From assembly GCF_030269905.1 (NCBI RefSeq), contig NZ_BSVC01000015.1, forward strand, positions 1-61,836: a stretch of DNA of 61,836 nt, written 5' to 3'. A model generated the notes under the pieces. That model saw nothing but the letters and a program-made list of their open reading frames with translations. It searched no databases and was not told the DNA's origin. Within the stretch, counting starts at the first letter, position 1. Each line of letters starts with the position of its first letter. Positions 42,499 through 52,190 of this stretch are shown piece after piece. Source of the DNA: Pelosinus sp. IPA-1 (lineage in GTDB: Bacteria; Bacillota; Negativicutes; DSM-13327). The position numbers and the translations under genes are program-made.

Positions 42499-42677
42499 AC
42501 TGCCTCCATTTTACCTAGAACATTATACCCAATAACAGGATATTATGCAAAGTAATCTATTCGATATATTAAACTTATTGGCTAATTTCTATGTGTATCT
42601 ATTATCTATAGAAATTTCCTTGACCTAATATTATTCTTGAAAAAGTGTAATAATCCTCTTATTAAACATAAAAAAAG

Positions 42678-42717
42678 ATTGTGTAGCGTAACGTTCTTCA
42701 CGCTACTTAACACAATC
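42678..42717 (-). terminator. Terminator of AAA+/VWA module B
   Basis: On the minus strand GATTGTGT...GTAGCGT pairs with ACGCTAC ACAATC and is followed by TTTTTTT. It begins inside the last codons of the VWA gene. Confidence 0.85.
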
Positions 42718-44398
42718 CTCTTTCATCTAAGTCTTCAATTGCATATATACTGCCGCCAGCGACTTCCGCTAACTGCTTTAAATAAAATAGATGCGGTTTA
42801 AGGCCAATGCAAGTAAATCCATAATTACTACTTTTTATTTTTTTAGCAGTTGCTAGAGCGTCGTTTATCGGATTAGTAGTTACCGTTCCAAGTGTTGGTA
42901 CACCATCTGTAATTAATATAATGAAAGGATTTTTAGCCTTTTCCTGTTCAATATATTCAAGGCAAGCCTTTAATCCTAAAGCCAATGGCGTCTCTCCATA
43001 AGCTTTAATTCCTTCCAAACTTTGTTCTAGCTGCCTAAAATCATGGGTAAAGGGTACCTGAACCCATGCCTGATTTTGTTGAAAAACTAGTACACTTATT
43101 CGGTCATTTGTAGAAAAAAACAAGTATCTTGCTAGCAATTTAGCAATGTGAATACGTTGACCATCCATACTAGAGCTAGCGTCAATTAGTAAACAAAATT
43201 CGATTTTTCTTCTTTTCCTGTTATTAAAATATCTTATATCATTATGTAGTATTTTAAATGTTTTATCCCCATTTTCAACCATTCTTTGTGCAGCAGCATT
43301 TACCATTTCTGCAATAGCCAATCCGCCATATTCTTTAACTGTTTTACCATGACAGATATGTTTTTCTTCTGAATAAAAGCCAGCGCTGTTTTCCAAGAAT
43401 TTACTTTTTCCTAGCTGTTTACTCAAACATTTTGCTTCTCGAACAACTTTCCTTAAATGAGCTTCAATCTCAGGTAACTGTGTCTCTAAATAACTTTTAA
43501 ATCCCTTACCATATTCCTCTATGCTAAGCAAATTACCTGCAAGTTGAATCATGCCTTCAGATGCTAAAATTTCGGGAACTCGACAACTATTTATACCACC
43601 TGCAGGCTTGGGGTCTTTGTTTTTTGAATGGTCTTTTTCTAAAAATTCCTTTAGTTCTTCTGTTTTATCTGATTTATTTATCCATTCATTTTCACCTAAT
43701 TTTGCATCGACTTCAAAAATAGTATTATTCTTATTTTCTTGTAATAAAGAATCTGATTCATCCATGTAAGCTGATAAATCATATTTTTCTTTACTCAAAC
43801 CCCTAACATTTTCAATTTTTTCGTTACATCGTAATTCTAAATTACAAGATAAAATAACGTTTTCTACTGCCATAACTATGCAAATCAAGCACGCCAAATG
43901 TTGCGGAGGTATCATTGCAGTAATATGAACATGATTTGAATGGGCTTTCCGAAGTGCTGCCCTTTTCCCATACTCTAACTTACCAGTAACACGTCCACCG
44001 CCTGTACTCGTTTGAATGTCAATGAAATCTGCCATTACAGCATTGCCCCGACCCAATTGCCTAACAACATGCTCTTTATTATAACCCTCTACAACTTTCT
44101 GTATTTCATTCGCTACCATATAATGATCCACAAGACCACATTGATGGAATATATCTATATGATAAATACCTCCTGGCTCTGTCCTTTGGTAGAAAATTTG
44201 TCCAGCGTCAATATCTTGCAAAATATGTACTCGCTCTGGCATTTTAGGATGAAAACTGTGTAACTTTTGGCTACAAACTGTGGTCTGTCCAATACGAGCA
44301 CCCATATCCATGCTAAAAATATGTTGTAGCTCCTCAAGCACAGGTTCTATTTCATGCAAGAATTGAGGGTTAAAGAAATGCTCCTTATTTTTTATCAT
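42707..44398 (-). CDS. VWA-domain protein, chelatase subunit D-like (module B)
   Basis: A 563-residue paralogue of the protein at 16426. The unrecognised N-terminal domain keeps the same blocks (GARIGQTTV, FHQCGLVD, DIQTSTGGGRVTGKL, KAHSNHVHIT), then a divergent charged linker, then the VWA domain with DASSSMDGQ, GETPLALGL and ITDGVPTLG. The ATG at 44398 overlaps the end of the AAA+ gene, implying translational coupling. It lies in the housekeeping region, so module B may be the ancestral copy. Function unknown; a partner of the adjacent ATPase. Confidence 0.82.
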   Translation of the reverse strand: MIKNKEHFFNPQFLHEIEPVLEELQHIFSMDMGARIGQTTVCSQKLHSFHPKMPERVHILQDIDAGQIFYQRTEPGGIYHIDIFHQCGLVDHYMVANEIQKVVEGYNKEHVVRQLGRGNAVMADFIDIQTSTGGGRVTGKLEYGKRAALRKAHSNHVHITAMIPPQHLACLICIVMAVENVILSCNLELRCNEKIENVRGLSKEKYDLSAYMDESDSLLQENKNNTIFEVDAKLGENEWINKSDKTEELKEFLEKDHSKNKDPKPAGGINSCRVPEILASEGMIQLAGNLLSIEEYGKGFKSYLETQLPEIEAHLRKVVREAKCLSKQLGKSKFLENSAGFYSEEKHICHGKTVKEYGGLAIAEMVNAAAQRMVENGDKTFKILHNDIRYFNNRKRRKIEFCLLIDASSSMDGQRIHIAKLLARYLFFSTNDRISVLVFQQNQAWVQVPFTHDFRQLEQSLEGIKAYGETPLALGLKACLEYIEQEKAKNPFIILITDGVPTLGTVTTNPINDALATAKKIKSSNYGFTCIGLKPHLFYLKQLAEVAGGSIYAIEDLDERGLC

Positions 44399-45716
44399 TC
44401 GGCATATTACCCTCACTAACAATAAACTCCTCAACAGGTAACTCTTTCATCGGAATAGCCCTTTTGGAAGGAGCAATTATAGTAGTCTTTTGAGGATCTA
44501 TTATCTTTCCTGCTGATAAAGCTCCATTTTCAGAAGTTCCCATAGTCCCATGTTGTGTATTTTGAAGTGGAAATTTCATTTTTTTCCATAATATATTTAT
44601 AAAGTTTTTCCACCACGAAGTCTTTTCCACATCACTAATTTTATCAAAATTTTCTGGCAACTGTTTTGTGGCGTAATTGTTTGCTACATTTTCAATACTA
44701 AGAGAATTGTTAGATAAATTTTCTAAATAATTTAAAATGGCGGTAATTGTTTCTCCATTTATACGATGGGCTAATGATAAAGATATTACTTGACTAATAT
44801 CCCTTACTTCAACCGTTTGCCTACCAGCTAGCAAACACGATAATCTAGCAGCAAATTCGATAGTTTCAACTGCACGCAAACTTTCCAAGTTAAAATCAAC
44901 ATAAATTTTAGCAATCACTCTTCTGATATTATCTTCAACTATTATATTATTTAAGTTGCCTAAATTGAGGCTGCACTCTTCAGACGTTAAATCCTCGCCT
45001 TTTTTACCTTTTTCTAAAATATTCCACACTACCTGGTAATCATTAGGGCGCCCCATGTTAACGTTAAAATCAAACCGATCGGATAGTTGTCTTCTAATGC
45101 GGTTTAATGAACCAGGCTCTTCATCTGGATTTGATGCCGCCCAAATACTTACGGATATAGGTAACTCTACTGTGGATAGTCCAGTCTCTTCAATTTGCAA
45201 ATGGCCAGGTTTAGTCCCCATAACATCTAATAATACGTCTGCCAATTCAGGAGATGTATCTGCCAACCGATTAATTTCGTCGATAAATATAACTCCGCGA
45301 TGAGCCTGCGGAATCGTACCAGGTAAAATAGCAGCTGTTGCCACCTCTGAATTTGTAAGTTTTCCTAAGTCAATGCTACCAACTACTGTCCCAATTTTAG
45401 CAGCATGAGATATTTCTAGAAATGGACATGGAACGATCTCCGTGCCAATATCTACAATTTCTTCAGCAGATAGATATCGATGTTCTAGACAATGAGGCAT
45501 ATCCGGATGACAGTTATACCTACAATTTTTAATCCTTACGATGGGGGGCAACAATTCTTTAACAGATCTTAAAATAGTAGTTTTGCCAGTACCACGCAAT
45601 CCCTCTGCATGAATATGTAGAGGCATTCCATTGTGTAAAGCAATAATAGATAGTTCTACTGCCTTAAATAAATCTCGATTACCATTGTGTCGGACAAGTT
45701 GATAATAGGATTTCAT
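44385..45716 (-). CDS. AAA+ ATPase, chelatase subunit I-like (module B)
   Basis: A 443-residue paralogue of the AAA+ protein at 18170 with the same Walker A GLRGTGKTT, Walker B VIFIDEINRLADTSPELAD, Cx3Cx6C cluster (NCRYNCHPDMPHCLEH) and CPFLEISHAAKIGT. The linker at residues 330-395 differs fully from module A, but the C-terminal tail is kept (IDPQKTTIIAPSKRAIPM). The pattern of conservation points to a shared metal- or cluster-binding site and a shared docking tail. Related to BchI/MoxR ATPases; substrate unknown. Confidence 0.82.
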   Translation of the reverse strand: MKSYYQLVRHNGNRDLFKAVELSIIALHNGMPLHIHAEGLRGTGKTTILRSVKELLPPIVRIKNCRYNCHPDMPHCLEHRYLSAEEIVDIGTEIVPCPFLEISHAAKIGTVVGSIDLGKLTNSEVATAAILPGTIPQAHRGVIFIDEINRLADTSPELADVLLDVMGTKPGHLQIEETGLSTVELPISVSIWAASNPDEEPGSLNRIRRQLSDRFDFNVNMGRPNDYQVVWNILEKGKKGEDLTSEECSLNLGNLNNIIVEDNIRRVIAKIYVDFNLESLRAVETIEFAARLSCLLAGRQTVEVRDISQVISLSLAHRINGETITAILNYLENLSNNSLSIENVANNYATKQLPENFDKISDVEKTSWWKNFINILWKKMKFPLQNTQHGTMGTSENGALSAGKIIDPQKTTIIAPSKRAIPMKELPVEEFIVSEGNMPNDKK

Positions 45717-45837
45717 GAAAACTCCTCCTGTAGATTTAGTCTATCTTCTATTACTATTCCGTTGTCATATTTTACCCAATTATCCAGCATAAATTCAAAG
45801 CAAAGATTAGAATTATAGAATAGACTAATTCAGAAGG

Positions 45838-46314
45838 TCATAAAAAAATTATATATTTGCAGATAATTATAATCATAATTATCCCACAAGTGAAACGTAA
45901 TAAGGCCACTAAAGCTAAACGAATTATAACCCTACCAATACTTTTAATTCGGGGTATAAGGGCTTTTGCGACGAGATATTCCCATAATATTGCCCCTACT
46001 AAAGCCCCCATCAAGGCATCCGCTACGATAATCCCAGCTAAGTTGCATACTATAGTATTTACACTATATTTCCGTGAAACATTATAATTACGCGTTAGAA
46101 AAACTCTAAAAAAACTTGCCCCACCTTCTGCTACTACCGTTAAAATTAGTAAAACAAAAAAAGTTCTTAATTGCGATTCACTAAATTGCAAGCCAAGTGT
46201 TAATGCATAAATAAAACTTGTTCCTAATATTATCAAAGTACCATGTAATTTAGGAGCTAACGTACATAATTGGCCTATAAGTAAGATGATTAATATGCTA
46301 ATTTTAAATATCAA
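45838..46314 (-). CDS. Small membrane protein, DUF456-like
   Basis: A 158-residue protein with four to five hydrophobic segments. The GIIVADALMGALVGAILWEY stretch resembles the glycine-rich repeat of DUF456 proteins. No charged catalytic residues stand out. It lies 36 nt behind the transporter-like gene at 46351 and may be cotranscribed with it. Family call is tentative and the function unknown. Confidence 0.55.
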   Translation of the reverse strand: MIFKISILIILLIGQLCTLAPKLHGTLIILGTSFIYALTLGLQFSESQLRTFFVLLILTVVAEGGASFFRVFLTRNYNVSRKYSVNTIVCNLAGIIVADALMGALVGAILWEYLVAKALIPRIKSIGRVIIRLALVALLRFTCGIIMIIIICKYIIFL

Positions 46315-46350
46315 AATTATCCCTTTCTCATTGAACTATAGTTACTATCA

Positions 46351-47367
46351 TTATTGCTGTTTTATCCTATATTTATGTAACAAATAAGCTGAGAAAATAA
46401 TAAAAACTACCATTATAAAGCCAAAATAACCCATAATGTTCAAAATGGCAGAAAGCTTTAGTAAACTAACAATATATATAATTATATTTGCTATCACTAA
46501 GGCTGGGAAAAAAGATAGGTTAGCAATATGACTAATTTGTTTTGCATTAACAAGCATTGCTGGAACCATCGTATTAGCAAGAGTACAAAAGAATACTATG
46601 TAAAATACACCTACGATATTATTACCTCCTATGTATTTCACCACCACAGCTAAGGCTAAAGGCCCTGAAGCTTCTATAGATAATACGAGATATGCTATTA
46701 GCAAAGTAAATATACCCTCACTCAATTTTGCTAATACTACTAATAAAATCGCAAGGTACCCCTTCTTTGATAGATATGCTGCCATCTCAACAACTAAAAT
46801 TGACCACATTCCGCCAACATTGTAACTCAATAGCCCAAGTAAAAGCATCCAGTTAATCTTTCCTATACTTGGAGCAATAAAATCAATCGTTATCTGTTGG
46901 AAGAATAATAAAGCTATAATTATTGGCGCTAGAAATAACCCTGTATAATTAAATAGTATTAGTAACCATCGACCATATCCTGCAGCAAGTACTGAGAACA
47001 TTACGAGACACAGAAATGTTGCTAGGGGATGAGGTAAGCCTATCAACATCTCCAAGACTCTACCAGAGTAATAACCACCTGTTAAAGCGCTTGCGGGAAC
47101 GCATATCGATAATATGATAAATGCTAATATTTTTTTACCTTTTAAACCATATAAATCTTTAGCTACAACAACTAATTCTTGACCACTTGCAACCCCAATC
47201 CAAGCTAAAACAGCTGTAAGAAACACTGCAAATATAATATAAATATATAAAGTGCTTATATAAATTTCTTTATTATCTACTATTCCAGCTAAATCAGGAA
47301 TTACCGCCACATCATCTCCTGCAATATTAAGTATTATTAAAGAACAGATTGGCAATAAAATCCACAT
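46351..47367 (-). CDS. Multi-pass membrane protein, transporter-like (YkvI-type)
   Basis: A 338-residue protein with about ten hydrophobic helices and very few charged residues. Unwound-helix-like glycines (GVASGQELVVVAKDLYG, TGGYYSGRVLEM) recall LeuT-fold transporters such as the YkvI group. No signal peptide beyond the first helix. Substrate cannot be guessed. It is followed by the DUF456-like gene and is preceded by the secF terminator region. Confidence 0.55.
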   Translation of the reverse strand: MWILLPICSLIILNIAGDDVAVIPDLAGIVDNKEIYISTLYIYIIFAVFLTAVLAWIGVASGQELVVVAKDLYGLKGKKILAFIILSICVPASALTGGYYSGRVLEMLIGLPHPLATFLCLVMFSVLAAGYGRWLLILFNYTGLFLAPIIIALLFFQQITIDFIAPSIGKINWMLLLGLLSYNVGGMWSILVVEMAAYLSKKGYLAILLVVLAKLSEGIFTLLIAYLVLSIEASGPLALAVVVKYIGGNNIVGVFYIVFFCTLANTMVPAMLVNAKQISHIANLSFFPALVIANIIIYIVSLLKLSAILNIMGYFGFIMVVFIIFSAYLLHKYRIKQQ

Positions 47368-47424
47368 AAATTCACCGCCCTTATTCCTAATAGAATATTA
47401 AGAATTGATGTAGTTGGTGAATAA

Positions 47425-47464
47425 AAAAGACTGATGTAAGGTACGTACCCCACATCAGTCTTTT
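47425..47464 (-). terminator. Terminator of secDF
   Basis: AAAAGACTGATGT and ACATCAGTCTTTT arms (13 bp) with a 14-nt loop and TTTTTT on the minus strand, 13 nt behind secF. Confidence 0.85.
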
Positions 47465-47476
47465 AAAATATTAGGT

Positions 47477-48385
47477 TTATTTAGGTCCACTAGTTTTTAA
47501 AGCAATTCTTCTGCGCTCTTCAAATTCCTTCCACGTTACCCAGATTGGACTAGCATTAAAAACTGAGGAATATGCACCACTAATAAAACCAATCAAAAGG
47601 GCTAAAGAGAAATTTTTAGTAGTTTCCCCACCAAAGAAATACAATGAAGCAGTTGCTACTACTACCGTAAGAACAGTATAGATAGAACGAGTCATGGTTT
47701 GCCAAATACTACGATTAACCAGTTCTGTAAAACTCTCTGTCTTTTTGTGTGTTTTTAAGTTTTCCCGAATACGATCAAAAATAACAATCGTATCGTTTAT
47801 GGAATAACCAGCTATTGTCAAAATGGCTGCCACAAAGGAAGCATCAATTTCTTTGTGAAATAAAGAAAATACTCCAAGGACTAAGACAATATCATGTGCT
47901 ATAGCAATAATACCAGAAACAGCAAACTTAAGCTCAAAACGATAGCTAATATAGACAATCATTAATAACCAAGATACAACTACTGCAATGACCGCATTCT
48001 TAGTCAGCTCAGAGCCAATTACAGCTCCTACCTTTTCTGATCTTAAAGTATCAAAAGCTCCTAGTTTCTTCTCCATATCACTCAGTACAACACGTCGTGT
48101 ATTATCCGAAAGTTCTGGAGTACGAATAAATACATTTTGAGATACCTCTATTTGATCACTTACAGCTAATTGAATGGTACTATTCTCTAATTGGTGTTCC
48201 TTCAAAGCTTCACGTACTTCAGTAACACTAACAGGACGAGCAAACTTCAAATCTAATAAGGTTCCTCCTGTAAAATCAATACCTAAATTAAATCCCTGTA
48301 CCGCAATGGAAATAAGCCCAGGAATGAGAAGGATGGCTGACAATAAAAAGAACCAATACCTTTTACCAATAATATCAAACTTCAT
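47477..48385 (-). CDS. secF: Protein translocase subunit SecF
   Basis: A 302-residue membrane protein of the Sec translocon accessory complex, which uses the proton gradient to help complete export. Signature FNLGIDFTGGTLLDLKF near the N-terminus and DTIVIFDRIRENL in the membrane domain; six helices. It follows secD by 12 nt. Separate secD and secF are typical of Negativicutes and clostridia; in B. subtilis they are fused. Confidence 0.97.
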   Translation of the reverse strand: MKFDIIGKRYWFFLLSAILLIPGLISIAVQGFNLGIDFTGGTLLDLKFARPVSVTEVREALKEHQLENSTIQLAVSDQIEVSQNVFIRTPELSDNTRRVVLSDMEKKLGAFDTLRSEKVGAVIGSELTKNAVIAVVVSWLLMIVYISYRFELKFAVSGIIAIAHDIVLVLGVFSLFHKEIDASFVAAILTIAGYSINDTIVIFDRIRENLKTHKKTESFTELVNRSIWQTMTRSIYTVLTVVVATASLYFFGGETTKNFSLALLIGFISGAYSSVFNASPIWVTWKEFEERRRIALKTSGPK

Positions 48386-48397
48386 TATACATGCCCC

Positions 48398-49618
48398 CTA
48401 CGCCCCAAAAATTTTGCCGTTTTTAAATACGTTAGCGTGCATGAGCATTCTTAGCAAAAGCTTAGTAATTGTAATTGCCGTAAATAAACTCAATACAATA
48501 CCCAATCCTAGGGTAATGGCAAAACCTTTGATTGGAGCAGCTCCTAAGAAGAATAAAACAATCGCAGATATTAAACTGGTTAGATGCGAATCTAAAATCG
48601 TCCCAAAGGCCCGGCTGAAACCAGCATCCATTGCCGCCCGCAGTGTTTTACCAGCATGATATTCTTCTTTAAATCTTTCAAAAATCAATACATTGGCATC
48701 TACCGCCATACCAATGGACAAAATGACCCCTGCAATACCAGGCAATGTTAATGTAGCATTAAGCATTTTTAAACCAAACAATAACAACATTACATAGATT
48801 ATTAAGGCTACTGTTGCTACAAAACCTGATAAACGATAAAAAACTAACATAAACACAGTAATAGCTCCAATACCAATGGCAAAGGCAACCTTACTTTTAT
48901 CTTTTGAATCTTGGCCAAGTGTTGGACCTACTGTTCTCATTTCCATAACATCTACTTTTACTGGTAATGAACCAGATCGTAGCAAGATAGCTAAATTTTG
49001 TGCTTCCTCTATTGTCTTGCTGCCAGTAATAATAGCCTTACCACTCGGAATAGGCTCATTTACTACTGGATTAGTCAAAACTTTCTTGTCCAACAAAATA
49101 CTAATATGTTTACCTACATTTTTAGTTGTTAAGTCTGCGAAAATTTTCGTACCATCTTCAGAAAACTCCAAAGCGACTACATTATTTTTATTTTGGCCAA
49201 TTTCGGCTTTAGCATCCTTTAAATCCTTACCTGTCATAACAGTAGTGCCGCTTTCATCCTGAAATTCTAGCAACGCTGTTTTACCTAACAATTCAATTGC
49301 CTTTTCAGGCTCTTTAATACCAGGTAACTCAACAATAATTCGTCTTTCACCCTGACGTTGAATAATAGGTTCCGTTAAACCGATTTCATTAACACGTTTC
49401 TCTATAATCTTAACTACCCGCTGCACAGCATCCTCATCCACTTTTGCCTCTGGTGTATCCACAGCTTCAAGCACCACATGAGTACCGCCTTGCAAATCCA
49501 AACCTTGTTTAATTGAAGTAGCTAACGGTAACATATAATAGCCAGAAGCTACTAATACCACAAAAACTACCGCCAAAAATTTAGTTAAGTTCCCCCATCT
49601 CAAAGATTTCTCCCCCAT
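48398..49618 (-). CDS. secD: Protein translocase subunit SecD
   Basis: A 406-residue partner of SecF with one N-terminal helix, a periplasmic domain and five C-terminal helices. Signatures: IKQGLDLQGGTHVVLE, GIKEPEKAIELLG and the membrane motif GMAVDANVLIFERFKEE. Length is that of the short bacterial form. Read with secF. Confidence 0.97.
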   Translation of the reverse strand: MGEKSLRWGNLTKFLAVVFVVLVASGYYMLPLATSIKQGLDLQGGTHVVLEAVDTPEAKVDEDAVQRVVKIIEKRVNEIGLTEPIIQRQGERRIIVELPGIKEPEKAIELLGKTALLEFQDESGTTVMTGKDLKDAKAEIGQNKNNVVALEFSEDGTKIFADLTTKNVGKHISILLDKKVLTNPVVNEPIPSGKAIITGSKTIEEAQNLAILLRSGSLPVKVDVMEMRTVGPTLGQDSKDKSKVAFAIGIGAITVFMLVFYRLSGFVATVALIIYVMLLLFGLKMLNATLTLPGIAGVILSIGMAVDANVLIFERFKEEYHAGKTLRAAMDAGFSRAFGTILDSHLTSLISAIVLFFLGAAPIKGFAITLGLGIVLSLFTAITITKLLLRMLMHANVFKNGKIFGA

Positions 49619-49761
49619 TCCCTTCTTATCTTTTTTTGAATTTATGTGTAAATACTACAACTTCTACCAGTTTACAATATTGCGGTAGAACCTATTTTTT
49701 CCACAAATTTAATTATATCCGTTAGCTTATAATAATGTCAATGCAACACCAACGAATGTCA

Positions 49762-50427
49762 TTATAATAACTGATTATTATTAATAACTAAACTAAATTG
49801 GCAATCTAAAAAATCTGCTGCTCGCCTTGACATAATCATACGCGCTAAAAAAATTTCAAAATACTCCATTACTGGACAAATTTTGGTATCAATGGTCAGT
49901 TCCAAAGCAATTTTTCGTAATTGTTTATCAATGACCAGCTTGCTATTATTAGCAGCATAATTTACTCTATCATGTATTTCAAATTTGGCGAAGTCTTTAT
50001 TTGTTACTCTACTGCGATGAACGTCTGATTTATCTGCCAAAATTAAAGCAGCTGCAACGGGATTAATCGCATTACCACGCTCTTCTTCATGATTCCCAAT
50101 TGCTGACGTTACCAATGCAATTTCTTCAGGCGACATACCAAGTCTGGATAAAACATTGTAGGCCATTACAGCGCCAGTGCCGCCATGATTATATCGATTG
50201 ATCATATTGCCAATATCATGGATATAACCCGCAATTGCAGCCAATTGACATTCTCGTTCCGAGTATTCCAAATCCTTTAATACATGATAGGCGCGGTCTG
50301 CTATGATTGAAGCATGGCGTTTACCATGTTCAGTAAAACCAAGACGACCAAGGTATTCAGTACTGCAAGCAAGGTAGACAGTAATTTCATGATCATTCTT
50401 TAAATCTTCAATCGTAATCTTGGACAT
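49762..50427 (-). CDS. HD-domain phosphohydrolase
   Basis: A 221-residue HD-superfamily protein: H in GKRHASIIADRAYHVL, the HD pair in GYIHDIGNMINRYNHGG, a His in IGNHEEERGN, and DKSDVHRSR as the final Asp region. This arrangement suits metal-dependent hydrolysis of nucleotides or phosphate esters. ATG 50427 follows GGAGGAA; it overlaps the end of the P-loop gene by 20 nt, so the two are coupled. The substrate is unknown. Confidence 0.85.
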   Translation of the reverse strand: MSKITIEDLKNDHEITVYLACSTEYLGRLGFTEHGKRHASIIADRAYHVLKDLEYSERECQLAAIAGYIHDIGNMINRYNHGGTGAVMAYNVLSRLGMSPEEIALVTSAIGNHEEERGNAINPVAAALILADKSDVHRSRVTNKDFAKFEIHDRVNYAANNSKLVIDKQLRKIALELTIDTKICPVMEYFEIFLARMIMSRRAADFLDCQFSLVINNNQLL

Positions 50428-50764
50428 GTTTATTCCTCCCAATATACTCTAGTACTTTTCGAACAACATCCTCTTTGCTCAAATCATCCGTTTGGAGATA
50501 TAAATCAGCATGCTCACAAGCATCAACTAATCGTTCATGCTGTACAGCAAGTCTTTCCTGCCCCCACGGCACTATACGCCGCTGACGAATTGTCACTAAT
50601 TTTGCATCCAAAACCACTAGTATATCAGGCTTCTTACTATTCCATAGACTTCTAATCGTAGAGTGTTCCTGAGCAACATTATAGGCATCAATACCTAATT
50701 TCTGCAATTCTTTAACTAATGTCGTCTTACCTGAAACACAAACACCAGCCACTACAACTCGCAT
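50408..50764 (-). CDS. Small P-loop NTPase
   Basis: A 118-residue protein with N-terminal Walker A GVCVSGKTTLVKELQKLG and an Asp-containing strand KPDILVVLDAKLV, similar in outline to small adenylate-kinase-like or MobB-like NTPases. It has no lid signature. It lies between a PP2C-type phosphatase and an HD hydrolase, overlapping the latter. Function unknown. Confidence 0.8.
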   Translation of the reverse strand: MRVVVAGVCVSGKTTLVKELQKLGIDAYNVAQEHSTIRSLWNSKKPDILVVLDAKLVTIRQRRIVPWGQERLAVQHERLVDACEHADLYLQTDDLSKEDVVRKVLEYIGRNKHVQDYD

Positions 50765-50777
50765 TTATATCACCACA

Positions 50778-51482
50778 CTAACAAGGAAAAGATACACTCA
50801 TCTTTTGTATATTATGCACTCTTTCCTTATCTGATATGCCCATGACTACTACAGTCATATCATCTCCTGGTCGATAATCATCTAATGTTAAAGCATATTC
50901 TAGAATACTCTCCGCAATAAAGGTTGCATCTTCGGCATGGTTTTCGGAAATTATTTTTTCAATCATACCAAAGTTCATAACTTTACCACGTTTACGTCCT
51001 GCCGCTTGAATACCATCAGTGTAAGATACTAAAAGCATGCCCATTTCGAGCGGTATCTGATACATTAAAGGTTTCATGCGCTTATGTACACCAATGGAAC
51101 TAATTTCTTCATCATAAACATCCATACCAAATTGATGTTTGACGATTACTGGACAGTTTGAATTACGACTAAATACCACTGTTTGCGTATCCAAATCTGC
51201 AGAAAGTAAGGTAAGAGTAGAAGAAACTTTACCATCTTTGATTGCATACAGATAATCATGTACGGCTCTAGCAACAGCTCCATCCCTTGCACCATCAGCA
51301 ATTAATGCCGCAGCCTTATTAATCACCAAACTGCTCGTAATCTTAGCTGCTTTGCCGCTACCCTGTCCATCAGCCAAAATGGCAGAAATACCACCACGTG
51401 GTCGTTCTGCCACCTCTACACTATCACCGCATTCCTCTACGGCATATTTTTTCATCTTGGCAATACCTATCTTTATTTCCAT
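50778..51482 (-). CDS. SpoIIE/PP2C-type protein phosphatase
   Basis: A 234-residue stand-alone SpoIIE-family serine phosphatase domain: ILADGQGSGKAAKITSSLV holds the metal-binding Asp-Gly, LVSYTDGIQAAG the second, and YRPGDDMTVVVMGI the C-terminal Asp. No sensor or membrane domain is attached. Such proteins usually dephosphorylate anti-sigma-antagonist proteins; no anti-sigma gene is nearby, so the target is open. Adjacent to the P-loop gene by 13 nt. Confidence 0.87.
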   Translation of the reverse strand: MEIKIGIAKMKKYAVEECGDSVEVAERPRGGISAILADGQGSGKAAKITSSLVINKAAALIADGARDGAVARAVHDYLYAIKDGKVSSTLTLLSADLDTQTVVFSRNSNCPVIVKHQFGMDVYDEEISSIGVHKRMKPLMYQIPLEMGMLLVSYTDGIQAAGRKRGKVMNFGMIEKIISENHAEDATFIAESILEYALTLDDYRPGDDMTVVVMGISDKERVHNIQKMSVSFPC

Positions 51483-51534
51483 AATTCATTCACCCTGCAC
51501 AGAATCTAATATAAAAATTATCTAATTTATTAAA

Positions 51535-52128
51535 TTATAAATTGCCTCTTTCACATTTTATAATTCTATCTTCATTTAATAAATAATGCATTGGAACGTC
51601 ATATTCGGTATGGGGAAGCTTTTTTGTAACATGCGACGACCATACTGCACCAATTAATATTGCTTGTGGAGCTCGGGGAAGAAATCGATCATAATAACCT
51701 GCCCCCATTCCCAATCGATTACCTGAGTAATCATATGCGACTCCTGGCACAATAATTAAATCAATCACACTTGGATCAACTATTTTTAGGGTAGTAGGGT
51801 TAGGTACCAATAAATTAAATCTTCCTCGTACTAACTCATTTAGATTACTGATAGTCGCAGCATCCATGACACCAAATTCTCGCCGCATATGCGGCACACA
51901 AACTTTTTTACCCTGTAACCAGGCATCCTCAATAACCTTCAACATTTGCGGTTCATCTGCCATGGACAAAAATACCATTATAACTTGTGCCTGTTGATAA
52001 TATGGCCAAACAAACAGTTGTTTCGCCATATTGTCACTTTGGGCAGCAATAACGTCTTTGTCTAAGTTACTTCTTTTTAGAAGTAACTTAGCACGTAACT
52101 TTTCTTTTTCATTATTGCACTCTTTCAC
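51535..52128 (-). CDS. 5-formyltetrahydrofolate cyclo-ligase
   Basis: A 197-residue enzyme that converts 5-formyl-THF to 5,10-methenyl-THF with ATP. N-terminal basic KEKLRAKLLLKRSNL, middle FLSMADEPQMLKVIEDAW and the ATP-binding GNRLGMGAGYYDRFLPR are diagnostic. Located between yajC and the PP2C gene. Confidence 0.93.
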   Translation of the reverse strand: MKECNNEKEKLRAKLLLKRSNLDKDVIAAQSDNMAKQLFVWPYYQQAQVIMVFLSMADEPQMLKVIEDAWLQGKKVCVPHMRREFGVMDAATISNLNELVRGRFNLLVPNPTTLKIVDPSVIDLIIVPGVAYDYSGNRLGMGAGYYDRFLPRAPQAILIGAVWSSHVTKKLPHTEYDVPMHYLLNEDRIIKCERGNL

Positions 52129-52190
52129 AAATATATCCTGCCTTTATTATTCCCTATTAATAGATGGAATAAAAAATGCATATCATATGT

